NCBI GenBank assembly: GCA_946902985.2
Contig: OX336393.1
Span: 363,054,779-363,118,778, forward strand
Origin: Meconema thalassinum
Taxonomy: Eukaryota > Arthropoda > Insecta > Orthoptera > Tettigoniidae
Reading direction: 5' to 3'
Length of the DNA: 64,000 nt
Both the position numbers and the translations under genes were made by a program. Below, one piece after another: positions 32,960 through 42,807 of the stretch. The notes beneath the pieces were generated by a model. It was not told the origin of the DNA. It did no database searches and saw nothing but the letters and a program-made list of their open reading frames with translations. Position 1 is the stretch's first letter, and each line of letters starts with the position of its first letter.

Positions 32960-34070
32960 GGTATTCTGAAGTCCCATATGGCTTGTTATGTAATTGTCTG
33001 TCCATTTTTTCCAAGAATCTGTGTCCCTAGTGCTCCCGTGTCCCAGTCTACCTTCGCTGAATATCACGTAACAATATATTGTTGGGTCTGTTGTTTCGCG
33101 AGGAGATAGTGCAGGAGTTGAGAGAAGCCAGCACCAACACTCCACCTAATTTTAACTCCATCCGGCTGGGATCCTCAGCGTCGTGCGCCGGTGATTTCCT
33201 CACTTGTTATCGCCAGAGACGAGGTCATGGTTGAAGTGTGCGGCATGCCACAACCTGCACTCTGTTCAACTCAAACCCTTACTAGCGTTTCAAGATGATA
33301 AATAATCTAACAAGGCGTGGTTCTAGCCAAGTGTCGAGGAACATCAACGTGTCGGCCAGCACTGCTTTGGAGCGATGAGAAATGGATGTCCATTGAGTAT
33401 TTCTGGAGTGAATTACAGAGGAGAAAATTAAGATCCGGGTGTCAATCTTCCCATCTCTGGTTGATCCAGCTCAAATTGAATGTTGATAAGTCGAACTGGA
33501 ACAAGAACGTTCAACTCTAATCTAGATGTAGGAATTCTAGCAGAGAAATTTTCCGTCAATAATAATAATTATTATTATTATTACTGGATATTAATTACGG
33601 TATATTCACTCAACCTTAAGTCCAACACAGAATTTCAGCTTCTGTGAAGATTGATCTAGCGCAGATCGTCTGTTGGCAAAATGCTGTGCTGCAGACTGGT
33701 GAAGTTCGGTTTGCACTAGTTCAACCCTCATAGAAGCTATTAACCAGTAAGCGCTTGTCATTCGTAGCTTCAATTTGATACAATGTACCAAAAAAAAAGC
33801 TAAAATCATTACCAAATGGTAACGACATTTTTGGGATTTGGTTGTTCATGTGCCAAAACATCAGTATTCTATACCTTCTACAGAACTTGAAATATCAGAT
33901 AATCCCATTGGTTTAGTGTCGACAAATTAATATGTGGTTAGAAGTGCCTTTTCCTTTATATTACATTAAGAAGTTACACTCAAAAACTGAAAATCATATC
34001 ACAATGTCTTCTGACATGTGAAATCTCTACATGACCAAATTATTTAAAAAAATATTTGGTAACATTTGTA
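32960..34070. other. No recognisable feature
   Basis: About 1.1 kb without SINE modules. A 12-triplet (AAT/ATT)n lies at 33559-33582. Frames at 33317-33520 and 33606-33815 match nothing I recognise. Confidence 0.5.
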
Positions 34071-34084
34071 TCAATATTATAAGT

Positions 34085-34418
34085 GAAAATGAAAATCCAC
34101 AGCCTGCTTCCAGTCTCCGACCGGGTCAGGAAAGGAATGAATGAAGCCCCCATCTAGCGGCGAGGATATGAACAGTGCCGGCTGCCGAGGCCTGACGCAC
34201 TCCTCTGGGGCAATGATTAAATGCATGACAGATGAAATGAAATGATAGTGGAGAGTGTTGCTGGAATGAAATTGTGACAGGGAAAACCGGAGTACCCGGA
34301 GAAAAACCTGTCCGCCTCCGTTTTGTCCAGCACAGATCTCACATGGAGTGACCGGGATTTGAACCACAGACTCAGCGGTGAGAGGCCGGCGTGCTGCCGC
34401 CTAAGCCACGGGGGCTCT
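34085..34418 (-). mobile_element. SINE family C
   Basis: Complete minus-strand copy: head at 34418 (gcccccgtggcttaggcggc), B box gtggttcaaatcccgg, 3' end ctggaagcaggctgtggatt. Perfect 12-base duplication aatattataagt at 34073-34084 and 34419-34430, so recent. Confidence 0.96.
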
Positions 34419-34430
34419 AATATTATAAGT

Positions 34431-34975
34431 ACAGGAGGCTATTGTTGAATATTAGATACAGTAGAGTTCTTAAACTATTGGTAGGCACTATGTGTTCCCG
34501 ACTGTTTATTAAAGCCCCATCCATGCTGTATATGTTACAGTTCCTCCTGACACGTGCATAAGTACACAAGATTGGCGTGGGATTTATGCCTTTTGAACGT
34601 GTATTTAAAGCCAAGTGCTAAATCTTGAAGTGTGGGACACGTCTAACCAAGCCTTTCGCCGCAATATGTAAGCTGGTGTTAGCTAGAGGCTAGGCGAAGT
34701 GGAAACCACTGGGAGATTGTAGTGAATGTAAGCAGAAAGCCTGCGGTCGCTTCTATTCAAGGAATATTCTTGGCTTCTCATTGACTCGCTCGGCCCTCGG
34801 GCGTTCTCAGAACAAGTGACGCTAGATCAGTTGAGTGCGGTGCGAGTACAGTAAGTTACCTCAGTTACTGAATAATATTCTTATATATATTTTACACGAT
34901 TATTTTACTTTCCCTTTATCGGTTTTCTGTTAACTTTATTTTCTGCAATTCGTTTTATTTTATGATGATACAAAC
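34431..34975. other. No gene; GC-richer patch
   Basis: A GC-richer block (34640-34860) interrupts AT-rich DNA. It contains an arthropod initiator-like tcagtt (34827-34832) and a donor-like gtaagt (34851-34856), but no coding exon or supporting element. Confidence 0.35.
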
Positions 34976-34984
34976 ATCTTGTCC

Positions 34985-35085
34985 CAAAGCCAAGAGAATT
35001 AATCATGGGAGATTACATCCCGCAGGAGTCCAACCCGGGACCCTTTGGGCAAAACCTAGCATCCTAACCACTCAATAAGTGTAAG
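34985..35085 (-). mobile_element. tRNA-like SINE head fragment (family I-like)
   Basis: On the minus strand: ttattgagtggttaggatgc (A-box-like) and ggtcccgggttggactcctg (B-box-like), spaced as in a tRNA. The rest of the element is not recognisable. Confidence 0.5.
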
Positions 35086-35279
35086 CCTAAAATACATGAA
35101 GGTACTGACAAAAATTGTTTTTTTTTTCGCATTTAAGTTAAATGAACATATTGGATGAAAAAAAAAACTCACACATTAAAAAGAAAGAAATCCAAACACA
35201 GCAGGATTCTTACGCTCACTGAAGTGAAAAACTGTGATAAACTGGACAATTCTTAAACATTTGGTATTTCAAAATTACT

Positions 35280-35510
35280 AAAATACTGGATTATTTAACT
35301 CTCTTAACTCTTTGAATTTTAATTTGTGGAGTTCTGTACTTGATTTTCATTGTTTAAATTCCGAACTTGAGGTGGAAACTCAACTTTGGGGCAAACAGTG
35401 TGAGAATAACTTTGATTGCTTTCGCCGCAGAATTACAAAATACTGTAAACTCTTGATTTCCTCGATTTGTAACGCATTTCGGGTACACCTACTGTAGGAT
35501 AAAAACTGTG
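35280..35510 (+). mobile_element. Helentron-like 3' end fragment
   Basis: The stretch ctttgattgctttcgccgca, then gtaacgcatttcgggtacac, parallels the 3' end of the element at 903-2755 (ctttgattggcattgcaacg, catgccgggtacagct). No tandem units precede it. Confidence 0.35.
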
Positions 35511-35614
35511 GCAAACTTTGCTTGAAAGCATTATTTGAGATGGTGATATCCTCTACTGTATGGGGCGTGTGGGAGTGTGTAGAATCTGTCTGATAACCGG
35601 TGTTAATTGTGATG

Positions 35615-35672
35615 TAGATAGTAGTTATCGTGGTTTTAAGGGGAGGAACTGCGAGGTCATCTGCCCCGAAGG
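35615..35672 (-). mobile_element. 58-base family K insertion
   Basis: Contains ggttttaaggggaggaact and gaggtcatctgccccgaagg, the same motif as at 30363 and 45335. A 9-base duplication attgtgatg at 35606-35614 and 35673-35681 shows that this tiny, extremely 5'-truncated copy was inserted as a unit. Confidence 0.8.
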
Positions 35673-35855
35673 ATTGTGATGGCTGTATTAGTGTGTATCT
35701 GTTTTAATTCAAGTAAGGACTGCAGACAATAATTTCAATTAGTTCCTACTTTTGCTACCAAATGCAACCGTCCACGACACCCAGCTTGCGGATTTGGCCA
35801 CTAGATGGCACCGCAGTGACGAACGTTGGAACTAATAGAGCGTTATCAATTCTTA

Positions 35856-36079
35856 ATAAGTGTTCTGCCCGAAGGCAGGTACGAGCCTCCGAAGAGGCTA
35901 CCCCCAGCCAGAGTTTGCATGCGGTAGGGTGGCCACGGCCTTTCCCCTCCTCCTTATGTTGGCCAACAGCAGGCAGTACCTAGAAATGGCATACCATCCA
36001 AGTTCCGACCACGCCCGATGTTGCTTAACAGCGGAGTTCTCATGGGATCCGGTGTTTAAACACGGCTAAGCCGTTGCCC
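35856..36079 (-). mobile_element. 5S rRNA-derived SINE
   Basis: Read from 36079 on the minus strand, the first ~120 bases resemble 5S rRNA. They begin gcaacggcttagccgtg, contain gttaagcaacatcgggcgtg (A-box/intermediate region of the internal control region) and ggaacttggatgg (C box), and end ctgctgttggcc, as 5S genes do. The remaining ~100 bases (ggccgtggccaccctaccgc; cttcggaggctcgtacctgc) are an unrelated 3' body. A perfect 12-base duplication tatcaattctta lies at 35844-35855 and 36080-36091. Substitutions in the helices argue against a functional 5S gene. Established: 5S-derived SINEs (SINE3 class) exist in fish and some other animals. Confidence 0.88.
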
Positions 36080-36314
36080 TATCAATTCTTACCTACAAAT
36101 TTTGCCTTCACACAGTAGTAGATAGTGGAAGGTTGTTCTTCACACCATAAATCTATGACATGGGACAGTCGGCTTTACTTCCCCTCCGAAGGAGGGCATA
36201 CTGAGTGATTTTAAATCCCTTAAAAATCCGACGACACCGACCGGGTTTGAACCCGCGACCTTGGGCATGGAAGCTCAGCATGCTACCAACTACGCCACCG
36301 AAGCCGTCGCAATA

Positions 36315-36715
36315 TTTTCTAGTTGTGGAAATATAGATGCGGTTTTTTTTTTGTTATTGTGATGACTTAGTGTTATTAGAAGTTCCGGAAATTCATGGCC
36401 TACTAAGGAGGGACAATACCATAGTTTTGAAATATTCTGTAGAGTAGCTCTTATGCTTGACGCACTTCCTTGGAAGATAAATACGGAAGGCTGTATGAAT
36501 GAGGACGAGCGCTGTGTCGCGTCAGTGCGAATGCACTGGAGATTATTTTAAGCCAACATGCCTGTGCTCCTCTCATCCACCCTCGCAGCACTGCGATACC
36601 GAGCAGTAGCAGCCGTGAGTATTTTGGGATCAGCTCCACTGTGTCATCGCACAATGATTTGAAAATCTATCAGACACATCTTACTCAGGAGTTGATGCGT
36701 ACCACGATCGTAATG
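36315..36715. other. No recognisable feature
   Basis: Mixed composition with a 67-codon minus frame (36451-36654) lacking any known domain. Confidence 0.5.
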
Positions 36716-36719
36716 GGAA

Positions 36720-37190
36720 ACTGCAGAAAGATCTGAGATCGGAAGTTCAAAACCCGACCCTGTGAGTGGCTGAGTATCTTTTCCCCAGATTTATTCCACA
36801 TCCCCTCCAGATTCGCTCTATCATAGTTTCAACGTTCACAACTTGGTGTCAGTGACATCTGTTAGTGAAAGTTGGAACAACAGTACTTGAAATTGAACGG
36901 AACTTGTAGCTAACCCCATGGGTGTCCGCTTGGAGCAGCTACAGTCTCTGGCGAGCCGAACATGTCATCGGACACTCTCAGCACTAAAAGCCATACGCTA
37001 AATAAATCCAGACAAATGCCCGGATACCTTATTTCAAGTCCCGGGACACATACCCTATCCCCGACTCTATTATAGTTTCGCACACTACTACAATCACCAC
37101 AGATATATAGGTTATCCAAAACCAAACCCCTGGTACTGCAGCCCTTAAAGGGCCTAGGCCTACCAAGCGACCGCTGCCCAGCCACTAGGC
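36720..37190 (+). mobile_element. SINE family F, interrupted by SINE A fragment
   Basis: The 5' part (gatcggaagttcaaaacccg B-box-like; tattccacatcccctccag) runs to about 36820 and resumes near 37008 with the F body (aaatgcccggataccttatt; aagtcccgggacacataccc) and a 3' end. The family A 3' fragment 36822-36960 lies between. Confidence 0.7.
36822..36960 (+). mobile_element. SINE family A (A2) 3' fragment
   Basis: Matches the last ~140 bases of 6864-7237: gtttcaacgttcacaacttg, gtcagtgacatctgttagtg, accccatgggtgtccgcttg, ctctggcgagccgaa. Here no CTTA array follows the end, in contrast to 7237. Confidence 0.85.
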
Positions 37191-37196
37191 CTGCAG

Positions 37197-37420
37197 ATTA
37201 TGGGGTGACGCGTGGTTATTTTGTCGGATGCTTTCGGCCGTTAATCTTGGTCTCCGTGGCTGGAGCGCTGTCTCACTGTCAGGCAGCTACTTTATTTTCC
37301 TCACGAGGCTGAGTGCACCCCGTTCCAGCCCTCGCGTCAGTTTCTAAAATCCCTGACGGAGCTGGGAATCGATCCTGGGGCCTCTGGGTGCAAGGCAAGT
37401 GTGTTACCCCAATATCATGG
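37197..37420 (-). mobile_element. SINE family G
   Basis: Minus strand from 37420: acacttgccttgcacccaga, B-box-like ccaggatcgattcccagctc, agaaactgacgcgagggctg and a 3' part accaagattaacggccgaaa. Matches 22735-22925 and 50320-50520. Confidence 0.75.
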
Positions 37421-37449
37421 GGTCGGCTATATATGTTATCAGTCAAATT

Positions 37450-37681
37450 AATAATAATAATGTAATTTGTTGTACGTCCCTTTTAACTATTGCGTCTTTT
37501 AGAGACGCCAGGGTGCTGGAATTTTCACCGAAGGGGATAGTTAACGAGCCATTAAATCTACTGACACGGCTCCTCGAATTTGCGCACCCACAATTGCCAG
37601 CTGACTGCGCCAGGATTCGATCCTGAAAACTTGGGGACAGCAGGAAATAACGTTACCGCTGAGCCACGCAGCCAGTCGATC
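37450..37681 (-). mobile_element. SINE family B
   Basis: Minus-strand copy: head at 37676 (gactggctgcgtggctcagc), B box aggatcgaatcctggcgcag, 3' end acaacaaattacattattat. Perfect 12-base duplication atcagtcaaatt at 37438-37449 and 37682-37693. Confidence 0.95.
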
Positions 37682-37807
37682 ATCAGTCAAATTGAAGACA
37701 TACCCGATTATACGGGACTGATGACCAAAGATATTCCATGCCCTAATACGAATTTAAAACAAAAGTAAAAATGTAATCGCTATTCAGCTCCTCGAAAGTA
37801 CACAGAG

Positions 37808-38215
37808 ACCACCTCGTGGTGTAGCGGCTAGCGTACTTGGCGGTCGTCCCAGAGGTCCGAGTTCTATTCCCGACTCTGCCAAGAAATTTGAATTCTGGTG
37901 TAAGGGCTGGAACAGGGTACACTCAGCTTCGTGAGGCAAACGTGAGAAGAGGGCGGTTCCATTCCCGCCACGGCCATCCTGAGATTGGTATTGTGTTGAA
38001 TCACACTTCTCGAGACTAATGCAGCGATGGCTCCTAACTTACGGCCACGGCAGCCTCCTTTCCAATCCTATCCCCAATTTTCAAATACACACAATAGTAC
38101 AGTCATCGAAATAGCGCAAGTTATCACACAAATTACACAATATCCAAGTACACGGAGCTACATGACCTCGATGCCACAAAGCCTCTAAAATAAGCAACAA
38201 CAGCGAAATTACGCC
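37808..38215 (+). mobile_element. SINE family E, full length
   Basis: Best head in the family: gaccacctcgtggtgtagcg and B box gtccgagttctattcccgac. E marker gtgtaagggctggaacaggg, second half with cacggccatcctgagattgg, core aacttacggccacggcagcc, tail gtacacggagctacatgacc and a CAA-type end (gcaacaacagcg). Confidence 0.87.
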
Positions 38216-38337
38216 GAGATGAATGACAGCTCTTTACCTTTTACTGAAGATCAACCCTTAAATTAAAGAAAACCACATACAAATATGTCCAATATTCTCT
38301 GAGTATCAAGTTAACAGAAAATGAGGACCATATAATA

Positions 38338-38356
38338 ATAATAATAATTATAATAT
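38338..38356. repeat. (AAT)n microsatellite
   Basis: Short AAT run between a SINE and a family B copy; no associated element tail identified. Confidence 0.8.
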
Positions 38357-38481
38357 TAGTCTAAAAATAATCACTTGGAATATTTACTACAGTACAAGAA
38401 ATCACTTTTCTCTGAAGCCAAACTACATCACTACCACAGAGTCATTCTCCCGGTGACACTCTAAGGTTAACCATCACCATC

Positions 38482-38711
38482 ATAATAATAATGTTATTGG
38501 TTTTACGTCCCTTTTAACTGCTGTGGCTTTTAGAGACGCCGGGGAGCCGGAATTTTGCCCCGAAGGGGATCTTCAACGTGCCAGTAAATCTACTGACACG
38601 GCTCCCTCGCATTTGTGCACCCTCAAATGCCAGCTGACTGCGCCAGGATACGAACCTGCAACCTAGGGCCCAGCAAGTGAGAACGTTACCGCTGAGCCAC
38701 TGAGCCAGTCC
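38482..38711 (-). mobile_element. SINE family B
   Basis: Head at 38711 (gactggctcagtggctcagc), B box gcaggttcgtatcctggcgc, body gcatttgagggtgcacaaat, tail cattattattatg. Flanks ccatcaccatc (38471-38481) and ccattaccatc (38712-38722) form a duplication with one difference. Confidence 0.93.
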
Positions 38712-38729
38712 CCATTACCATCAAAGCCA

Positions 38730-39238
38730 TTGAGCAGATAGAACGGCTGATACCGAGAAAAATATTTGGACCAAAGTTTCAAGGTGGCATCTGCTCAGAA
38801 CTACTGTATTTACTGACTGGACGATTCACCTTACTTGCACGGAAAAGACGCAAGCAACTCTACTGACATAGAGCACGAAAGGACAACTATTGATTGGCAA
38901 AGAAAATCTTCCTCATAATGAATGGAACCCGACAAACCAAAGTACGTTGGCTAGCAGGCACCCAAAAGGACCTCACAGAAATCAACATTGACCCACTAAC
39001 ATCGACATGGACTGTATAAAGACAGAAAATAATCTCATATACGTTTACACGCAAGTTCCAGACGGCAAGGAAATTGAAGCTCAAAGATGCATGGGCACAA
39101 GGAATAACACAGGCACAAAGTGAAAGGATGAGGAAGTTTGGGCAAGATAAAAAGAACAAGGAGAACAATGTTAATTAAAGGTTCTACGTGCTCCTTACAG
39201 GCTCAAACGCATTATATAATAGTAATAATAATAATAAT
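38730..39238 (+). pseudogene. LINE 3' end with C-terminal basic box and TAA tail
   Basis: The plus strand reads QERLIPRKIFGPKFQ-like at the start (the R-K-I-x-G-P box), then GTRQTKVRWLAGTQKDL, later TRKFQTARKLKLKDAWAQGI and SERMRKFGQDKKNKEN. The last is the S-E-R-M-K-x-F-W-x-x-K box that closes this LINE group. A stop near 39175 is followed by a 3' UTR and (AAT)n at 39221-39239. Frameshifts and stops occur upstream. Confidence 0.75.
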
Positions 39239-39239
39239 A

Positions 39240-39905
39240 TTAAGTAGATTCGTAAACTAGACAGAGCATGGCATAATTTGCCTGCAGAAAACTGCACACC
39301 TCGAAATATCTCTCGATGAAACCAATACACTATAATTCCGTAGTCAGACCATCAATCTTCTACGCAGCTGATTGCCTGTATCTCACCAAGAAGACCCCAC
39401 TAAGGGCCCTTGTGTTACAGGAAAGGAAATGCTTACGAAAAATAGTGGGACCAAGGATCGTACCAGATGGAAGGTGATGGTACAAACCTCTATAATCACA
39501 AAGAAGACATCACAGATGCCTTCAGAAGGAGAACCACCACAGGCGGTCTTAAAAGATCTTCAAAATAGCCAACAAGGGTATAGCCAAGCAAGTTGAGAAC
39601 GATCTTACTGAACTGAATATTCAGCAAGACACTATGAATGACAGGATTCGCTACCGTTTGACAATTGAAACCAGACACTTCCTCACATCCGTTACAGAAG
39701 CTCACCACAACCCTCCAGGAAATGGTCCGAGATAGAGTTCAACATGAAAATGAAAGACTACTGGGCCAACAGAAAAGCTTAAGACTTAGCAGCCACCCAA
39801 CAATCCACCAAGAACACCATACGTTGTTGGCAGCAACCACAGCTAAAACACAAGCACCGTGGTCCATATGTGGCCCAAACGACCGAAGGAAAGTAAGTTT
39901 CGTAA
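39240..39905 (+). pseudogene. Second LINE fragment in tandem
   Basis: Starts with a thumb segment (NSVVRPSIFYAADCLYLTKK), then LRALVLQERKCLRKIVGPRI, the R-x-L-x-L-Q-E-R-K-x-L-R-K-I-x-G-P box. Degenerate sequence follows, with KDYWANRKA near 39765 as the closing box. Same LINE group and strand as the fragment that ends at 39238, but an independent copy, because the same boxes recur. Confidence 0.7.
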
Positions 39906-39976
39906 AGATCTCCAATGACGACTTTACTTACATTAACCTCACCACGTTTCAAACTTTTTTTTTACTTTGCATTTTA

Positions 39977-40624
39977 CAGCGTCATTATCTATGTGCACCC
40001 CGATAAACACGGGAAACTAAGCCGGCTGTGACTGGCGCAGATCGCGGGTGCGCGTACTCGGTTCAGCCGGTGGTGGCGCACTCCGCTGACTCATATCTTT
40101 AGTTCACTCGTGTTTTGTCATTCATATGGACGTGTATCTGCAAAGCTTAAACGTTAGTGTTGCACGTTTAGTGAGTATTGTGATTACTGTGATTGTTGGT
40201 CATGCCTAGACACCAATTCACATAGTGCGAACGTGTGTATATTCGTAATTCGTACATGAAAAGCAGAGAATCTTGTGCTGAAACAAGACGAAAATTTCGA
40301 ATCAAGTTTCCAGGAAGACCTGTGTCTAATGCCAGTACAATTAGGAGGCTCGCTAAACGATTCAAGGAAACAGGCTCCGGAAATAAGAGAAGAGTTGACA
40401 GACATTCTTTCATCAAAATATGTCAGGTGTGTGTTACAAGAGAGGGAGGACATTTTCAGCATCTCCTATGAGCTCTGTATGTACTCATTATTGAACATGT
40501 TTGGTAAAAGTGTGAAAGTGCGTGCCACCACCGGCTGAACCGGGTTCGCGCAGCCCCGATCTGCGCCAGTCACAGCCGGCGTAGCTTGTCGTGTTTATCG
40601 GGGCTCACATAGATAATGACCCTG
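39977..40624 (+). mobile_element. Tc1/mariner-like internal-deletion element 2
   Basis: Terminal inverted repeats of about 100 bases: CAGCGTCATTATCTATGTG at 39977 and cacatagataatgaccctg ending at 40624. Inner arms (gccggctgtgactggcgcag; ttcagccggtggtggc) are paired too. TA flanks both sides (39975-39976 and 40625-40626). Carries a deleted transposase on the plus strand. Confidence 0.92.
40203..40473 (+). pseudogene. Deleted Tc1/mariner-like transposase (HTH joined to C-terminus)
   Basis: Begins MPRHQFT, then a stop, then ERVYIRNSYMKSRESCAETR, FRIKFPGRPVSN and RLAKRFKETGS: an N-terminal helix-turn-helix domain of the DUF4817 type. It passes directly into a C-terminal end CVTREGGHFQHLL and stop. 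About 250 residues holding the DDE catalytic domain are absent. The junction is equivalent to that of 30698-31001, though the two sequences are clearly different elements. Confidence 0.78.
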
Positions 40625-40752
40625 TAGGTGCAGTGCGGTATTAAACTTATAGACTTGGAATATTTTAGCACGGCAGTTGTTTCAACTCTGTCTCCATGTA
40701 CAGTATTCTGACACTGCTACCGATATTCTGCACATAAGATACCGTATGCGAG

Positions 40753-40989
40753 ATGTAATAGTCTAATAATAATGTTATTGGTTTTACGTCCCCTTTAACT
40801 ACTCTGGCTTTTAGAAACGCCGGGGTGCCGGAATTTTGCCCCGAAGGGGATCTTTTACGTGCCAGTAAATCTACTGACACGGCTCCCTCGCATTTGCGCA
40901 CCCTCAAATGCCAGCTGACTGCGCCAGGATACGAACCTGCAACCTTGGGCTCAGCAAGCGAGAACGTTACCGCTGAGCCACGCAGCCAG
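40753..40989 (-). mobile_element. SINE family B
   Basis: Minus-strand copy: head at 40989 (ggctgcgtggctcagcggta), B box gcaggttcgtatcctggcgc, tail cattattattaga. Flanked by ccgtatgcgag (40742-40752) and ccgtatgtgag (40990-41000), one difference. Confidence 0.93.
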
Positions 40990-41000
40990 CCGTATGTGAG

Positions 41001-41520
41001 GTGGAAGCTGTTACACGCTCTAGTACGGTCTCCTTAGCGCAGTGTTGCGAAGAGTGAAACCAGGATCCTTTGTTCGTTCCTCCGCTTACCACAACACAGG
41101 CTAGCGGTTCATCAGTCCGTAGAGGAGCATCATGTCCATAACAACATTTGCCACATCCATTAGGGAACGGAGGGTGTACATCTTCACCGATGAATTAAAT
41201 CTCGTCCTAGCCCACACTCGATTACTCTATTGAGATGCTGATTTATTACTCAGTTGAGACTGACATCATGGAGATAATTCAAGGGCATAACATGTCTGAA
41301 GATTTTCGTTGTTTAAAACATCCTGATCATGAAAGTACGAGGTGTAAGTTAAGACGTAGCCATTCCAGAGTTCACAATAGGATAGTTACGATGGCATTTT
41401 CTATGCGCAGATTAAGTTTGTATCTTCAGCATATTATAACATATGTTTAAAAACGATCAATTTATTAATATAGGTTTATTTTCATTCCCTAATCACCTGC
41501 ATACATTTTAAATTAATGAG
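41001..41520. other. No recognisable feature
   Basis: Spacer; a 71-codon frame at 41235-41450 has no recognisable domain. Confidence 0.5.
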
Positions 41521-41523
41521 AAC

Positions 41524-42060
41524 ACGATCTATATACAGCGTGGTCCACCCGCCCCTTATTATTTAGTTTTATGAAACCCAACTAACATCGCATTTCTCCC
41601 GATGGCCGATATTGCTCTGCGCTCTGACTGTGTGACAGCAATGTAATTGGGTCATGGGTCTAGCAAAGAAAAACCGACCTTAAACTTTTCCCCGCCAAAT
41701 ACTATGGCCCATTCTACTAACATATGACTTACTGCTCCTTGAAATAACACACATACACGTAATACGATCCAATTAATAGCTTACGCCACGTGATCTGTAA
41801 TAGTAGAAAGTTAAATCAACACCATAAACCGTGATTGAAGACTTTGAGATGGAATTAAACGTTTGAGGTGGGACGGCTACGGAACTACAGCACGTTTAGC
41901 GTGGCGTATCTACCATGTGTTGATGGCTGAAAGGGTTAAAGCCTGACCGTACGTGATGGGCGAGAGCGGGTAGAATGCTACTTCGAATCCAGTAGTAGGC
42001 ATACTTTTTTGAACGAAAGCCCACATTCCATTTTAGTCGGGATGTAACTACATTGCCACA
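41524..42060 (+). mobile_element. Unclassified repeat family L, plus copy
   Basis: Begins atatacagcgtggtccaccc and gccccttattatttagtttt, matching the reverse complement of 46376-46412. It ends with a tRNA-B-box-like stretch (gctacttcgaatccagtagt) and acttttttgaacg, similar to the reverse complement of 46027-46065. A related segment (cgtgacctgcaatggcagaa) recurs at 42147. Class unknown. Confidence 0.4.
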
Positions 42061-42212
42061 TTTATTTCCTTACGACGAATTTTTGTGAAGAGTACGTTGC
42101 ATTTTGCTGATTTATAAAGAGAATACGATCGAATTGGTACGTTATGCCACGTGACCTGCAATGGCAGAAAATTAAAAAACTGGCATGAATATTACCATAA
42201 CATACCGAAGTG

Positions 42213-42572
42213 TCGCTCCGGAGGTCCGAGTTCGATTCCCAGCTCTGCCAAGAAATGTAATACTTGTCTGAGGGCTGAAATTGGGTACACGTAGCCTCAT
42301 GAAGCAAATATGAGAAGAAGTGGGTTCGATTCCCACCTCAGCCACCCTGGAAATGGTTTTCCGTGGTTTCCCACTTCTACTCCGGCCAAATTCCGCGACG
42401 GATTCTATCTTACGGCCACGGCCGCCTCCTTCCAAATCCTTAATTGCAAATACACACATAATTACAAGCCCGAAATAACTCAGGTTATCAGACAAATTCA
42501 ACACACACACCCAAGAAAACGGGGCTAAATGACCGCGATGTTCTAGCCCCTCAAATGAAACAAAACAACAAC
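42213..42572 (+). mobile_element. SINE family E
   Basis: Begins in the head (tccggaggtccgagttcgat), with marker gagggctgaaattgggtaca. A second promoter-like segment (gaagtgggttcgattcccac) leads into the core (ttttccgtggtttcccactt; acggccacggccgcctcctt). The tail (aaaacggggctaaatgaccg) ends with aaacaaaacaacaaca. This copy best shows the shared core and tail. Confidence 0.88.
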
Positions 42573-42711
42573 ATATCGAAGGATATTCTGATCGCCAGTG
42601 CTTGCATCAAAGTATACGTATTCCTTAGAAATTCCCATGGTATTATTAGCATACTTTCGATTTTTGCAAAAAATGAAAGTAGACTTATGAGATCTACACA
42701 GGGCCAAAAAT

Positions 42712-42776
42712 TGTGTGTTTGTCTGTCTGTGTGTGTGTGTGTGTGACTGTGTGTCTGTGTGTGTGTGAGTGTGTGT
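42712..42776. repeat. (GT)n with GTCT interruptions
   Basis: GT dinucleotides mixed with gtctgt and gtgact. It occupies the place of the GTCY microsatellite in the Helentron-like layout. Frames crossing it are artefacts. Confidence 0.92.
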
Positions 42777-42807
42777 ACTCTGAATGTCTGCCGCCCCCCC
42801 CCCCCTT

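Larger units (their letters stand above)
35572..36306 (-). mobile_element. SINE family A carrying two later insertions
   Basis: Minus-strand family A element: head at 36306 (gacggcttcggtggcgtagt, B box gcgggttcaaacccggtcgg), 3' tail module ending near 35578. It is interrupted by a 58-base family K fragment (35615-35672, flanked by attgtgatg) and by a 5S-derived SINE (35856-36079, flanked by tatcaattctta). Removing both gives a normal-length element. Confidence 0.92.

Noticed and set aside
33317..33520. Frame with LLWSDEKW resembling the mariner L-x-S-D-E box
   Set aside because: The rest of the frame shows no transposase similarity and no terminal repeats flank it.
34827..34856. Arthropod initiator followed by a GTAAGT donor
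   Set aside because: Short motifs expected by chance; the exon between them would be about 20 bases and no gene follows.
35960..36079. 5S rRNA gene
   Set aside because: Helix-disrupting changes, fusion to a SINE body and flanking duplication show a retroposed element, not a 5S gene.
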